Part shown: positions 1 to 13,894 of the stretch, one piece after another | Layout of the letters: each line of letters begins with the position of its first letter | Numbering within the stretch: position 1 is the first letter of the stretch | From: Certhia americana | Lineage: Eukaryota > Chordata > Aves > Passeriformes > Certhiidae | Assembly (NCBI GenBank): GCA_018697195.1 | Contig: CM031858.1 | Coordinates: forward strand, 88,729,316-88,793,315 | Reading direction: 5' to 3' | DNA length: 64,000 nt | Notes under the pieces: generated by a model | Told to the model about the DNA's origin: nothing | Databases searched by the model: none | The model's input: only the letters and a program-made list of their open reading frames with translations | Translations under genes and position numbers: made by a program

Positions 1-46
<46 letters not shown>
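1..46. repeat. (ATCT)n tetranucleotide microsatellite
   Basis: The window opens inside an uninterrupted ATCT array of about 11.5 units, so the array probably continues upstream of the window. It ends where the pattern breaks into ordinary AT-rich sequence. It is likely to be length-polymorphic. Confidence 0.98.
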
Positions 47-47
<1 letters not shown>

Positions 48-821
48 CTTTAAACTAAGTAATTGTTCTATAATAATTATTTATTTGGCCCAAAGATGCT
101 GTAATATAAGGTGAATGGAATAAGGTTGAGATTTCACTGAATGTTTCTGAATACACTTCAATAGTTCAAAGATGGTACAATAATGTTTTATTAAAGCACT
201 GATCAGAAAAAATATATTTCAGTTCCATATGATCCATTTAATTCCCTCAGAGCTGTAAAAATACTAAACCTTAGTACCTTCAACCCTTTCAGCATGATCC
301 ACTCAGAAGAAAATTACACGTTTGTATTGGTCTTTTGAGGATGAAGTGTAAGAGTAAAAAATGGGATTTGGTGCAGTTGTTAGATGACATATGAGTCAAA
401 CATACAGCATACTTTATAAATAAACACAGAAAGTCATGCTTCGTCTGATTGCATAGACTGTTAAATGAAATCTTCCTCATTTGTAAGGGGACTTTTGGAA
501 AACTTTTTAGTTTAAATGATGGAATTAATTGAAAGTAGGGAATAATGTGTTTAAAGCCTGTGGAGGTTGATACTTAGTGAAATGTAGGTCAGTCAGATTA
601 CACCATACAGTCTCAGCTGCTGTGTTTTGTCATCTGCCTGTAATAAGAACCAACGCAGGTAGCAGTTATACTCAAGAAATGTATTTTTCTCCTAAGGAGA
701 AAAGAGTGATTGATAGGAATGTAGCCATGCTGAATTGGAGTCTAATGTTGATGCTGAGCTCTGAAAAACAAGGAATAATGAGTGACACAGGTCAGTGAAG
801 GAATAGACAAAATAACACAGA

Positions 822-838
822 TTTTTTTTTTTTTTTTT
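822..838. repeat. T17 homopolymer
   Basis: An uninterrupted run of 17 T. Read on the minus strand it is an A tract, but no retroposon body is visible next to it, so a simple mononucleotide repeat is the best reading. Confidence 0.9.
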
Positions 839-3800
839 CTCTTCAAAATATCCTGCATCAGAAAACTTATTTTCTTTGACTTAGAGAAAACTGCAAAAGG
901 ATAAGGAGGTAAAGAACTGAACTCACAAAACCAAGGTAACAACCGTTCCTTCCCAATAATAATTTCTGCTTCTGAATGTTCAGTCTCTCTCGTGCCATGA
1001 GAACATTGGGCTCTGATACTGTCAGGCTCTGCACCAATCCCAAATGCAACACCTTCCTTCTCTCTGAGGTTCATTGGTAATTTTCCTCAGTAAAGTGGGT
1101 GGACATCACCACAGAAGACACAGCAGCTGATAGGTGCTATTTTATATTGAGCTGTCTTAGGTGTAATGTTTCCCAACTGCAAAAACATTTAACTCATAAA
1201 TTAGAATGGCTGTTATTAAAATGTTTCTGTAGCTATATCAGAGCTAATTAATTTGTGATTATAGTTGCTGCAGATGTAGTTGTCTTTTTCTGTATTGAAT
1301 GCTGTCATTTTTCCTTAAACCTGACAGTTATATGTGTTGAACCTTAATGCATAGTTTATTTATGACTCTTTAGGGATTTATATTTTTTATTATTATTTTA
1401 ATGAGTGGGAGGTTGTATGTGCACTTGCTAATAAAAGTAACTTCTTGAGAGCCACTCAGAATTTTTGGACTCTCACAAGATTCACTTGATTCTTCTCACA
1501 TGGCTTTCTGCAAGTCAAATATATAATTCTGGTTATAATTATTCAAGAAGAATTCAGCAGCTGAATCTGTGTTTTAAAAGGTAAGCTGCTTGCTATATTC
1601 CTCCAAACAGCGTGGGAAAGGCTGATGCTTATCTCTAGGAAGGAATTTAACTGGTGTTCACATGGTTCACATGAGCCTAGAGAAGTCTGAAGGAGGGAGA
1701 TACTGGACATAGTGAAATCTGTGGTGCAGGTGGAAGGGAATGTGTTGCCAGAGATGGTGCTGAATTTTTTACAGTAAACTGATGGGTAAGGAAGAGCTCA
1801 GGAAGGACTGACTTTCAAGAGGAGAGAGCTTACAGTGGTGTAAGATGTTTTCTAGGGCTCAGGTTGTGCAGTCAGTTCTTTCATTAAGTCCATGGCTCTA
1901 CAGGTCCCAATGTTCCCTGGATTTTCAGCTTCACAGGGTATCCCTTGCTCTGTCTTCATTGACACAGGCAAGCAGGCTGCCATGTTTAAAGGCTATGTTT
2001 AAAGGCATGATTTCACCTCCACTTTGGCTGTAGCCTTCCTGGGAACATAGAACAGTGCACCTGTCTGTCATCTCTGCTGACAAATTACTCTCTCCTCAGC
2101 AGCTTTGCTTTCCCTTCTCCTGCCCCCTTTGGGAAAGGAGCTGAAGGAGCCAGCCCTAGACCACAGCTCTCTGCTGGTACTCTGTACCTCCTCTTGTTGA
2201 CTGCTCACATGAGCTGGGGGCAAAAGGACTGAGAGGTCACTGATGTCAGAATCAGTGTAAGGCATTTCTTACATCCCCCTCAGTGAACTCAGGTTGCAGG
2301 AGCCACTGCTGCTGCTGACAAGAGTTTGGGTGTTGCACAAAGGGCATGGTACTTGGCAGCTGTCTCAATTTGAACAAAAAGGGGCTTCCTGCTGCAAACA
2401 GATGCACGTAAAGATAAGCACTTCATGATGATACCAAATCATATCACAGGAAATTCCCCAGCTTGTTCTTGAAACGGACACTTCTGAAGGAGAAAATTAC
2501 GGTATCAAGTCTGTGTATTACCTCCAGGGACTGGAACAAGTTATTCATTCATTACACATTTATGAGATTGATTATTCATCTGCTAATATGTCTAGGAGTG
2601 CAAATGCCTATTTATTAAGTTGGTGTCTCAAGGTATTAAAACTCTATAACAACACAGTTACAGGGAACTTAATTGTCTTATAAGCTCTACTAGTAACTGA
2701 AATATGTTTCAACTCTTTGCTTTTGCATATCATGGAATTCATTTGGGATACAAAGTTTTCACAGGTTAAGGGTAAAGGGACTAAAGGTAAAGGAAATAAA
2801 ATGATCAGGAAGCCCATGTTAGTTGCAGATTCTTTGGTAAAATTACTGATGGACTATTCCCCCACCCAGTCTCTTTTCTTGAAAGAAAATTTTTCCTTGT
2901 TTCTAACATGAATGCTCCTTCTTGTGGCCTCTGTTCATTGTTTCCTGTCCTGCCTGTTGTGGGCATGAAAAACCGATTTTTTTAATGCCCTCACCTGAGT
3001 CTTCCTGTATTGGGAGAAGCAGGAGGATCTTTCATTTCTCTTAAAGTCTGTTCTTATGTTACGTGTCTCCAGAAAGAATCTGCCTTTTTTACAGCAAAGT
3101 GAAACTCAATGGCAATCTTTTATGAGTTTTATACCCTTTTTCCATTGTTTTCTTGCATAGGCACTAGTTTTCCATACTGCTGTTGCATAGACATTCAGGG
3201 AGAGTCATTGATAAATCAAAAAATTTGTGAGGATCTTATCATAGAGGGGGATCAAATCTCCTCAGAAATAATAGTTGGTGTTTGTCTGATGGTGACTGGA
3301 GTCTCCACGGCAAGGGCATTGCAGCAGCATTTTCAGCTGTATGGGGATATCCCATGGACCCCTGCTCTGCTCACTTCTTGTAATCCAGGCACCATCCAGC
3401 ACTTGTTTAATTAATCACTACTTATACGTCTTAACTACATTAAAAACTCCTCTTCAATATCTTACCTGCACATGAAATACTGTCTCACCTGACCATTTAT
3501 GCAAGAAAAATTTGTATTTATTACTTAAAACTACCTTATTCATACAAAATTCTGCAGCAGCAACCAGCAAGAGCAGTCTTTGGGACACAGTGTTAACACA
3601 AACAGTTATACAAACTGGACTAGGCACAGCGTAACCTGGGAGGAGGGAGTCATTTTCAGAAGTGTAAATTCTTACCAGGAAGCCTCCTGTAACTCTTGTG
3701 ACTAATGGAATGGGAAATATTGAAAATATTTTTCTTTGTAATATTAATATTTAATACTTTGTGGGGTTTTTGGTAACGGTAATGCCATCTGGGAAAAAAA

Positions 3801-4080
3801 AATGCTTCTCATTGAAGTGATCCATATATCTTAATTTCTAACTTTTGAGGTCTATTACATAAATTCATTTCTTTCTGTTTGAACAGAGGTATGATGACAG
3901 TTCATTTTCCCTTGATATTCCTTTGCAGAAGCTGTAATTCCCTCCCTTGCTCCCCCACTGAATCCCTTATTCTTTCTCTGGGCAGAATAGGAGAATAGGA
4001 GGTTTAATGGTGTAGTGGAACCTTCTCTCAACATCCGAATCAAAAAGGGTCATCCGGGTGCAAGCTTTGGTGTTCCTCAG

Positions 4081-4138
4081 TTTGAATGTTTTCTCCAGCA
4101 ACCAAATGTTTTGAATGTTTTCTCCACTCTAACCAAAG
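4081..4138. repeat. imperfect tandem duplication, ~29-bp unit
   Basis: Two adjacent copies share TTTGAATGTTTTCTCCA followed by a diverged AACCAAA-containing end. It looks like a local replication-slippage duplication and has no evident function. Confidence 0.75.
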
Positions 4139-4709
4139 TGAGAGTTGTGCATTCAGAAGGGTTCCTAGTTACAAAAAGTGTTCTTTTATATTTATCTTGG
4201 AGTCCTGAGACTCCAAGAACTGAGGTATACTTTAAATTAATTTCACAGAATCAACAGAGAATGACCTGATATGTGATTCCTTTTTAGGCTCTGGTACTGG
4301 CATCAAACTGACCTTAGTGAGCAAGGCAAGTACCTTGAAGTACATGGTAGAATCTCTGCTGTGCAGAAATAGTTCACTGGTTTACTGAACCTTGATTTTT
4401 TTGTTATTTGTTAATTTTTATTTTTTTTTTTAGGAAACATTGATATGATTACATGATTAAAATAAATCATGGCTTAGATATGGATTCAATACTTTAGAAA
4501 TAAGGTACAGGAGAAAAAGGTTGAATCTTTCAAATGTTCTGTGGAAAGAAGACTGAATCCTGATTTTCTGGTCTGTCCTGAAGGATTTGCTCTGATAGCT
4601 GGGGAGTTATTGATTGAATCTACATCATTCAAAGAAACAAATTAGTGTTTTGCTGCCAGATTCTGAGAGTTCCATGCTGTGATTTGATCTGTTTAAGCAA
4701 GAAAACATC

Positions 4710-4725
4710 TTTTTTTTTTTTTTTT
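4710..4725. repeat. T16 homopolymer
   Basis: An uninterrupted run of 16 T followed by ACAG. It resembles a polypyrimidine tract plus acceptor, but no donor-bounded open exon follows, so I treat it as a mononucleotide repeat. Confidence 0.85.
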
Positions 4726-7700
4726 ACAGTCTTTCCTTATTTGTTTTACTCCTGATGCAGAGGAGTAGTTTTCTCAGCTTGTTTACAGCATTGCTTCAAC
4801 ACATTCATTGTTCAAATTATAGAAGATCAATGATAAGGGATGTGCTTGCTTCATTTGTGCTGTAGACAAATTACAAGTTTATAGAAAAAACTGTATCTTG
4901 ATTTCTGTTAGCCAGATTTGAGCGCTAGTTGAGATCCCTGGAAATGGTAGTGACTGGGAGTTTTGTGGGCAGGGTGTGGACCATGCCTCTGGTGGTCAAA
5001 ACACCTGTGGGTCCTCATTCTGCCCTCAGCTGGGCTGGTGTGGCACCATGTTATGGCTTCAGCAGAAAATATTGGTATCAAATGTTGAAAATGTTGGTAT
5101 CAAACCACACATTATACTGGGCAACAAAAACAATCTTTGTGAGTAACACTGAAAGGCATTGTTGTTTTATTTGCCAGCAATGGTGTTTATTTCCAAATCT
5201 ACCTGGATATAGATGCATTTCTGATCATTCTTTCTTGATCTTGTAAATCTAGCAAAACTAGACAGATTAAACTCTTACTATAATCAATATATATCTCGAT
5301 ACATTTATCAGTGCCAATAATTTATCTTTATATTAAGCACTCCTAAAATGTGACCTCTGTCAAAATCTTACACCTACAACTGAGGAAAGCAAGACTACTT
5401 GAAATGTTGTGAAAAAGTATATTGGAGTGAATGGAAGAAGTCTATTACTGTAAAATGGAGCCTCTTCTTACAAATGATGTCAAATTCACTTGGCTTTTTT
5501 TCTCATTAGTGCAACCTATGCTGGATATAAGTAAATTTACAGGCAGTGAAAAATAGTCCTATCACAGAATTTAAAATGAATATTTTAAATTGAGAAGGGT
5601 TAAAGGAAAGACCACTAGAGCTGAATAAGCATTTGAGAATGTAGTCTATACCTCAATATATTTCCCAGGAAAATCAGGGCTCAAAATTGTTGAAAAAATA
5701 TTCTTCTTTTTCTCCCCATTAGATTTTTTAGAAGATTTTATATTATCCTCAGGGAAGATGTTCCTTGGTGCTCAAAAAACTGGTAAATACAGGGAAGGCT
5801 GAAGGGATCACTTGATACCTTGATCCAATGTGTGTACTACTGGGGAGAGGCTGTGGAGGCTATCCCAGATTGTCCTGCCAGTGTGCATAGTACATGCTGT
5901 GGGGAGGCAGAGCAGCTCCAGGGCTACACACCAGCTGAGTTGCTCAAGTTCTCTAAGAGTGCAGCTTGTAAAACACTAGCAAGCCCCCATGACTTGTTTT
6001 CACAGTTTCATAAAATATGCAAACCACCAAAGCTTAGAAATGTGGGAGCGCAGCACTGGATGCTTTTTGACTTGTGTTACATCACTAGCAGGGCGATAGC
6101 CACTGTACCACTGAGATTAATGGTCTTAAGGTTATTTCTACCAGTTGAAGATGTGACCCAGTTTGTTCAGGTATGTCTTGGCCATCCAGTTCTTTTATTT
6201 AACTGCCCACTTCTTCTGATTTTTGAGTCCCTCACTTCATTGCATCACTTCTTATTGTCTGTTCCATTGTAAACTTAGAATAAAGCATTGGTGGGCAGCT
6301 GGTCAGTACCCAAAAAATCATAGCGATGTCCTGCTGCTGGTGGCTTGGGCTCAGTTGCATCTAGGAAATTCAAGCAGTCGAGAAAAAAATATGAAACCTT
6401 CTTTCTGGTGAACATCCAACCAGGAGAGCAGCTGGGGAAAACACTAGGAGATTTTCTCTGACCCTTTGGTTTTATAACTCATGTTCTTGGCTCTGAATGT
6501 GCAAAGGGTAGCAACAGTATAAGAAAGACTTTTTCTGTGCATGCTAGGAGGCCACACTTGTATGTAGGGAGACTGCATGACTTCAGTCTGGTTTATGCTT
6601 TTTGTATGAAGAACTGGTTTCAGTTCAGATAAGATTCTTCTTGATGATTGGATTGGTTTTTCAGTTTGGTTGTTGGGTTTTTTTCATAAAACTGCATTTC
6701 AGAATTACCTTTATGTAACTGCTATTGCAGAAATCAACTTTCACTTGGTGCATGGTGAACATACTGCACCACTTCTTCAGCTTAGTACCCAACATTCAAA
6801 ATTGAGCATTGTGAACCTGGATGGACAGCAACATCCTCACTTATGTGAGTGTAAAGTTCAGTGTGTGCAGTTGCACAAATAAACAAAATAAGCTCAGTCA
6901 ACAGAGGAAGTGTGAGTAAATAAAACAAACCAAGGCACTACACTAAAACAGAACCAAAGTGTGCCTGCCCATTGCATTCCAAAGCCAGTTTTTCCAGGTT
7001 CTCTGAGTACTGGAGAATAATGGAACTCATGGTGCCTTTCTGGCTTCTATTTATTTTAAAAGACGAGAGAATAATAAATTACCTTTATTTTCAATTAGGT
7101 TGACAATACCTGAATAGAAGCCATGACATTGCACACAGAATATCTGCATGCATTTTCAGATGCTAACTATGTTGTTTAATAACTGATTACTAAAAACTGA
7201 AGCTATTTGCTTATGTTCATGCTCCATAGATGCGGCTCTTCCATGCAGTTAAAAGTAGATGTTTTCACCACTTTTAACTGGCATCTTTCTGTTTGTTCTG
7301 TACTTTCCTAAACAGTGGTATGTCACCCACATGAAAATCTTTAGTAGGTATTTGTTTGCAGTTTGTGATCTTTCAAGGGACGCTCTTCCATATGAGCATA
7401 AAGTCATACAAGTAAAAAAGATAAGAAATACTTTAAAAAAACTTATCATTTTACGCAAATTAATGTATTTTTATTCAATATATTTTTGCAATATTTGCTC
7501 AAGTATAATACAGTGTTCTACATGCAGATGTATACACAAGTACATGATCCTTATCCTTGACCTTGAGATTTCTCTTTTTATATTGCCATTAAACGCCAAT
7601 TTGTTACTAATGGTATACTTTGCAATTAAAAATTTATTGCTTTAAAAGCAAAGGCAGTTTCCTGCCTAGTCCTTAATTACTCTTTATTTAAGACACTTAA

Positions 7701-10700
7701 ATATTTACAGTGACTTTTTTTTCATTTTAAACACTGCAGTGCTTCACAGAACTTTTATATTTCTAAAGAGTTTTCACTTGAATCGCAATGGCTACTCATA
7801 AAAAAAATTCAGCACCTGTCTCAATCCATAGACTGTGATGTTATTGCAGCTGTAGGCACAAAGATGTGAGGTTTAATGGTGGCAGATTGGTACAGAAAGG
7901 GTCAGGTTTCCCTTAGGCCTCATTCTCCCTCAGTGAAAAGTTGAACAAAATGCAGGTAAACTATTACTGTGCCTGCTAGACATAAGCAAGGTTCAACTAA
8001 CTTCAGCTGCACAGCTAAGGGAGTAAAATATTGGATCTATTGCTTAACCTTCTGCCTGCATCAGCATTCATGGTGCCAGAGCAGCACACTGCTGTCCCAA
8101 AGGACAGTAGCAGGGAGTGGCAGGAGGCATTTTGCCACACCAAGGCACGCTGTTTCCTGGCTCCTGTGCTTAATGAAAGCCACTGTCCAGGGGCTGCACA
8201 AAGTGTTGGGTTATGCTTCCACCCTCAGCCCACCAACTGACTGCACTACAAATCACTTGGCCTAATCCCCACGGCAATATTTTAGACTATCTCAAATTTG
8301 CTGAACCCCTGCTTATCTTGCAGATTTTCCCAGGGGTGCCTGGACCTGAAATCATCAACTGAGCCCTATTCAATATGCAACCTTGCAACCTTTCAATTCC
8401 CCCAACTACTTAGTGCTTTTTGTAGCAATGTAGATGTAGAGAGAATAGATTCTGCTTCCTTATTTTGCAGACAAACCTATACTGGAGCTGGATGAGAGGG
8501 AACTGGCCAGAAGTAATTCCAAAGCACAGTTTCTCTGACGTTCTTTCAGTCTGTAGAGACTTTTTTTGTTTTCCTATCAGCTTTTCTTTTTCTTTTCTGT
8601 TTTCTCTTTAGAGAAGAAGGGAAAGCATAATTTATAAGAGGACTCCTATTTTCATACACTCAAACAAAACAGCTTTGCTGTTGAAAAGCAGGATACAGGT
8701 GGGAAGAGAATAGTTTAGGCTTGTAGTCAGGGATTTGCAAACTAAGTGGGATTCTGCATCATATTCTGCAAGAAGTCACACTCAGTGATCAAAGAGGATC
8801 CAAAAGAAAGTCTTAATCTGTAAACAATGGAAAAAACCATGCATTTCCTTTTGGCACAAGGAAGGGTAAAGTGGACTTCTGTGTGCAAGTTAAATTCGAG
8901 AAACATCACTGTGCTTCTGCATGGTCAAATTGCCTTAAACAATGGGATCATCGCAGGGTTCTGGGAAACACAGCAGGTAAAATTGCTAAGCAGATATGAG
9001 AAAACTGAAAGCTGAATTGCAATACAAGCAAATGACCTGCTGCTATAAACTGTACCCTTACAGATTTGCTTACTGATTGCAACATGCTATTTGTTATGTG
9101 TATAAGCTGTAGATTTACCAAGATTATTTTTTTTCCATTTATATCTTGTTGGAAAGCAATGGGAGATCACTGTTTGAATGAGGTAGATTAATGCAAATCA
9201 TTCTGATATGTGAAATGAGGAAATTGAATAAGCATTATTCTTGTCACTTTCACCTGAGTTATTTAACTGAAACCATAGCTTAAAAGGTGGGATTTTTCAC
9301 ACTGTTTAACTGGAAATACCTAATGTAGACAGAGATTGATATTGATGTTTGAATGGATGAAATATCATTTTAAGTATTGCAGTATTGCAGTGCTGAGTAA
9401 GATAGCGTAACAGTATGATTGGTGATGTGTGGTATGCATCAGGAATGTCAGCTGACCATATGAAATGAAATCTTGCTCATCTTAATCATGTGAATGATTT
9501 CAAGGATGTCACTGAATGAGATTCTTTTATAAACTAAGACCATTATTTTCATATATAAATGAAATGGGACTGTGCCCACAGATTCTTTTAACAAGGTATG
9601 CATTCATTTATTCTAGTTCTGCAATAAAAATAGCTGACTAAATTGATACTATGTTAACAATTTTTTCTTCCTAGTATACCTATAACTCCCGTACAGTGTG
9701 TTCTCTGCAAATTGTAAGTCTGTGTTATGATTGTCCTGTTTTGCTTTGCTGGAGAGTGGTACTTCAATGAGTGTCACTCTTGTGATGCTAGCAATAACTT
9801 TTGGCAATTTACAGTGAGACTTTTATTTCCAGTTGCCTTCAGTAGCATCAGCATTTCATTAGCCCTAGCTTATACAGAGGCAGAGCAGTTTATCAGATAA
9901 TGAAGGCTGAGTAAGCCTCACCTATGTGGCATGTGTCAAGTTATGTCATTTCCCTGCCCTTACCTGTTTAATGTGTCATCTGTGTAAGTCAGTCTGCAGT
10001 GATGGTATTTGCACAGCACCTAGAACAGCTGACACAAATTTTACTTCTAATTCTACCCCTTTCATTGCAAGACTTGAGGCGGCGGCGCAGCCTCTTTGTA
10101 CTTGCACAATACTGCATCTCAAATAATAAATGATTTCAATACCTACTGTGGAGAAGAATGATAACTCTGGAAGTCTTTAATATTCCTGCTGAGCAGTAAG
10201 GCACAATAAGCATGCCAAATTGAGATGGTGCATGAACTAGACAGTCTCTCAGAGATTCCCTGTTCTTAACCATTACTGATCAGTGTCTACTGCATAAAGG
10301 AAAGGCTATCTCCTAGAGAGTGTGTCAGGGAAACAACCCTTATTCTTTGCTATTGGCACAGTTTTCCCTAAGTGTCAGTCCAAGCTTGTCAAACAAGGAT
10401 ACCATACTGACGACCACACTCTTTTTTTTTGTCCACCCCTCCCAAGGCAATGCTAACTCAGCTGTGGAATGTTCCTCCACACATATCTTTGTTGCACATG
10501 TCCTCATGAAACTAAGCTGAGGCAACTAAAAAAGTTTAAGCATTTAAGGGTAGCTTCTTGACCCACCATGGAAACCTTCAATAAAAAACCAGCTTGCTTT
10601 TGGATAAAGTAGCACAGATGCCTCTAGAAGAAGAGCACATCACAAGCAGGTGGGAGATTTCTCTAGCACAGCAGCCACAAGAAATCTAAGTGAATTATGG

Positions 10701-11899
10701 ACAGTTGGGACCAACTGAACAGTCATTATCAAATTAAGGAGGAGACAGCTGGGAGGAGTTGAAATCTTTTGCTCTCCTGTCATAGATACTGTGATACTGC
10801 CTGACTCTCTAAATGAAATAACAATAGGGAAGCCTCAGGGCAGATTGTCTGCTTTTCCTCTCTTGGGGAGTATGCCTTATTTTTCTCAGCATATTAGAGG
10901 TGGCAGATCCATTGTAATGCAATGTCAAAGGCCTTTGGGACTTAAAAAATGTTGTGTGTGTTGTATTGGAAGGGCAAAGAAAAAGCATTGACCCTACTAG
11001 ATGTGATCTTTTCAGGTGGTATGTATGCACTTAGGTTGACCAAGCTTAAAGAAAATATCATTCCAGATGATTGTCCAAACTTAGAGCAAATAGAATTATT
11101 TTAACTGATTGCCGCCATAGCTTTTAATCAAAACTCCTTGAGGAATATGGCAACCTTTGCATTACAACAAAGACAACATGATGGTCCCAATAAACTTGTT
11201 TTCTTAAAATCTGACTCACTTCTGCTTTAATATTTGATAAAAATTTTTATTAGATCCAAACAGTTATTTGAGAAATACTTGCCTGTATGAGGAACCACTT
11301 TGCCATGCTGATTGTTTCCTACTCACACAAACAACTAATCCAGGTGCAAACTAGCATGACAATTTTTTTCTATTTGTTATTCAGTTATTTTTTACTCACC
11401 TATATCTTGCTGAAAGTTGTTTGCATCTGTTCAGCAAGTAGAAACATTCTGCTTACTATGAGGTGACCATGCATGAACAGTGTCATTCTTCCTCCACCAT
11501 AGGGCACATAAGGCAGAAGTAGGAACAATTAACAATTGTTAACATAGCCAATAGAAAACAGCTGACAAACCTCCCACATGCTAAAAGTGCCTTGTCCAAA
11601 CAATTCAATGCATAATTAACAAATGTGTCTGCAGAAATCTGCCCATTAACAATTTCTGAGTGGAAAATAGGGCTGGGTAATGCATTTTCAGACTGTCTAT
11701 GCTGGATGTAGTAGGACAGTAGGGTTGCATCCTCATGCTCCCAGAGAACAGAATAATTCTTTATCCATATAAAGGTTGCTCAGAGCAGTTCAGTTTGTTA
11801 ACTGAAGGTATGGAACTGGTGAGTACAGCAGAGGTGCAACAAACCTAGTCTGAACATTTTCACTGAAAACAAAGTTGCATAAACCTGTTGCCTGCTCCA

Positions 11900-12090
11900 A
11901 AGATCCAGCGAGTTGATCTTGTCCAGTGGCTAGGCACCACCCGGCTGCTCTCTCAATCCCTCTCCCTAGAAGAGGAGCTCAAAAATCTCATGACTTGGTC
12001 TGAATAAGATCATTTACCAATTAGTGTCACAGAGAAAACAAACTCAGACTGGGGACTTGAATACCTTGCACTAGACCAACAAAACCCTGC
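11900..12090 (-). mobile_element. ERVL-type LTR remnant (avian)
   Basis: The stretch from CAGTGGCTAGGCACCACCC through ATCATTTACCAATTAGTGTC to CAAACTCAGACTGGGG follows, in order, the reverse complement of the 3' part of a common avian ERVL-type LTR as I remember it. In that LTR this part lies downstream of the polyadenylation signal, so the element points to the minus strand. Only the terminal portion is recognisable; the sequence diverges after about 12,080, suggesting truncation or heavy decay. No internal gag or pol sequence adjoins it. The family assignment is from memory, and a repeat-library comparison would settle it. Confidence 0.65.
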
Positions 12091-12664
12091 TAGCTGAAAT
12101 ACCAATCAACCTGAGTGGTGACCTTTTAGAGCGGACAGGTGTTGGAATAAGTACATGCCTGCATAGAAAAGTCTTTTTGCTTGGACAGAATAATGATTTC
12201 ATGTTAATTGAGGTAAACGTTGAAGGAACTTATGCAGACACACTGATTTGTATGCAAACCTCATTTGTTTCCTGTCAGTTTCAAACCGCTACCATTTCCC
12301 TGTATAGCGTATGAATTTCAAGAACAGTCACTGTTCCAATGCAGGTAGTTAGAAGTAGCTTTTTATGCAATATTTCTTGAGTCTGGTTTCCCTTTTTTGG
12401 GCAAGGCTCTTAGGATTTTTTCCAGATAGTGTGCAAGAAAAACTTTGAGGGCAGAAAATTCTGAGTTTCACGGGTACCTTTGTAAAACTTCACATTCTAC
12501 AGTAATCAGAATAAAAGAAGGGGTTTATTTTCAGAGTTCTTTACAAGGCCATCCATAGTTTAGGAAAAAAAAACCAAAACAGTGATAATTGTAATAATCC
12601 TCTGTACAGATCTGTGATAATCTTTTAGTGTTTTGTAATTTTGCATAAATGAGTAATTAAAAAT

Positions 12665-12960
12665 GTCTACATGAGGTCAGACAAATCTGTCTACCTAAGC
12701 CAGTATCCCACCTACAACAGTAGGCAAAATACTAAGTTAGCTTAGTTTAGCATGACATATTCACCTTTCAAGATATTTAACACTTCAAGAAGCCATGCAA
12801 AAATTTTGTGTCCTGAACAGACTTTGAGTAACCACCATGAAAATACTGGAAGAAAATTCTTCTCCGGTTTCTGGTTTACTTCCCAGTGACTAGGATCACC
12901 CCGTCCCTAATCCCACCTTCTGGTTTCCAATGAAAAATAACATGGATAGGTAGCAGAAAG
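12665..12960 (-). mobile_element. possible 3' end of an ancient CR1
   Basis: The segment beginning near AGGTCAGACAAATCTGTCTA and including AGCCAGTATCCCACCTACAA resembles, read on the minus strand, the 3' part of old amniote CR1 copies. Similarity is patchy, and the 13,000-13,890 interval between it and the clearer CR1 block is not recognisable. It may be the 3' end of the same insertion as 13,895-14,560 or an unrelated coincidence. Confidence 0.35.
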
Positions 12961-13894
12961 GAATAGCAACCAAGTGATAGCAACCAAGGTTAGTGATCTG
13001 GGCAACCAAGAGCTGTGGGGCCAGATATGCCCCACGACTTAGTTGCCACCTACACAACCAGAGGGCTAGTCAGCTAAAGTCAGTCAGAACATTTCCATCA
13101 CAGTCTTCTAAAAGCGTTTCCTGATATCATGGCATTTATCTAATCAGAAGCATTCCACAGTGGAAGTCGCAAGCCCTTCACTTGTAGCATAAGAGTCTCA
13201 GGGAAAAGTCTTCAATAGATCTGCATCAAATGAACAGAAGGTAGACACAGAGTTCAAGCAACCTTGTTAATTCACTAAAATAATGGTAATTTATCACCAC
13301 AATAAATATAAAGTAATAATTCCATACATCCGATGTCTATGTGTTTGGGAAAATCTCTATGCCTCCCATCACGAGACACATAAAACAGTTAAGATGAAGA
13401 CTACTAACTACACAAAAAAGACCATTTCCTTCTTTTTTGAGAGGAGAAAATTCAGAATAATTTCTTATTTCCATAAAATGAGAGTTTTGTTTACCAATCC
13501 CTTTAGTCCTCAGTAGCAATAGGATGCATGGATACCAGATGAGGATCCTTGGAAAATCCTAGCCTAAAGCCTGTCTGTTTGAGTAGGCTGCACTATTTGA
13601 ACTTAAAATGGTACACAACCCCCTTGGTATATACATTTATAGAAATCTAAAATCACATATTTGCACTAATGCTCTCTAACATCTCTGTGTTGCAAGAGAT
13701 GTCTAAGAATTCAGAAAAAGAGGAAAATTAATGAGAAGAATTGCAACAGTTGTATTTAAACCAGACCAAAGAACAACCTCCTTTGGTATCACCCTGCAGC
13801 ACTCTGTAATGTTTCTTAACCTGAAGGTTTACACCATGCAGCTTTGAGTAAAACACAGACTAGTACTGGTCAATGTGTCTTTTACCACTTGCTT

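Larger units (their letters stand above)
47..11900. other. gene-free AT-rich region
   Basis: I see no recognisable gene or well-preserved mobile element here. Open frames are short (the longest about 150 codons, near 5,820-6,272 on the plus strand) and none resembles a known family. The DNA is AT-rich with few CpGs, as expected for methylated intergenic or intronic vertebrate sequence. Contents I can point to are homopolymer T tracts, a few short tandem duplications, an isolated CGG-rich spot at 10,078-10,092 and a possible 39-bp exon-like segment at 9,675-9,713. Very old, unrecognisable repeats may be present. Confidence 0.6.

Noticed and set aside
5820..6272. 150-codon plus-strand frame with an internal CAG/GTATGT
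   Set aside because: No recognisable domain, ordinary AT-rich composition and no convincing acceptor. Length is near what chance gives over 64 kb.
6731..6845. Exon-like piece between TATTGCAG and GTGAGTG
   Set aside because: The acceptor has a weak pyrimidine tract, the donor has T at -1, and the translation is unfamiliar.
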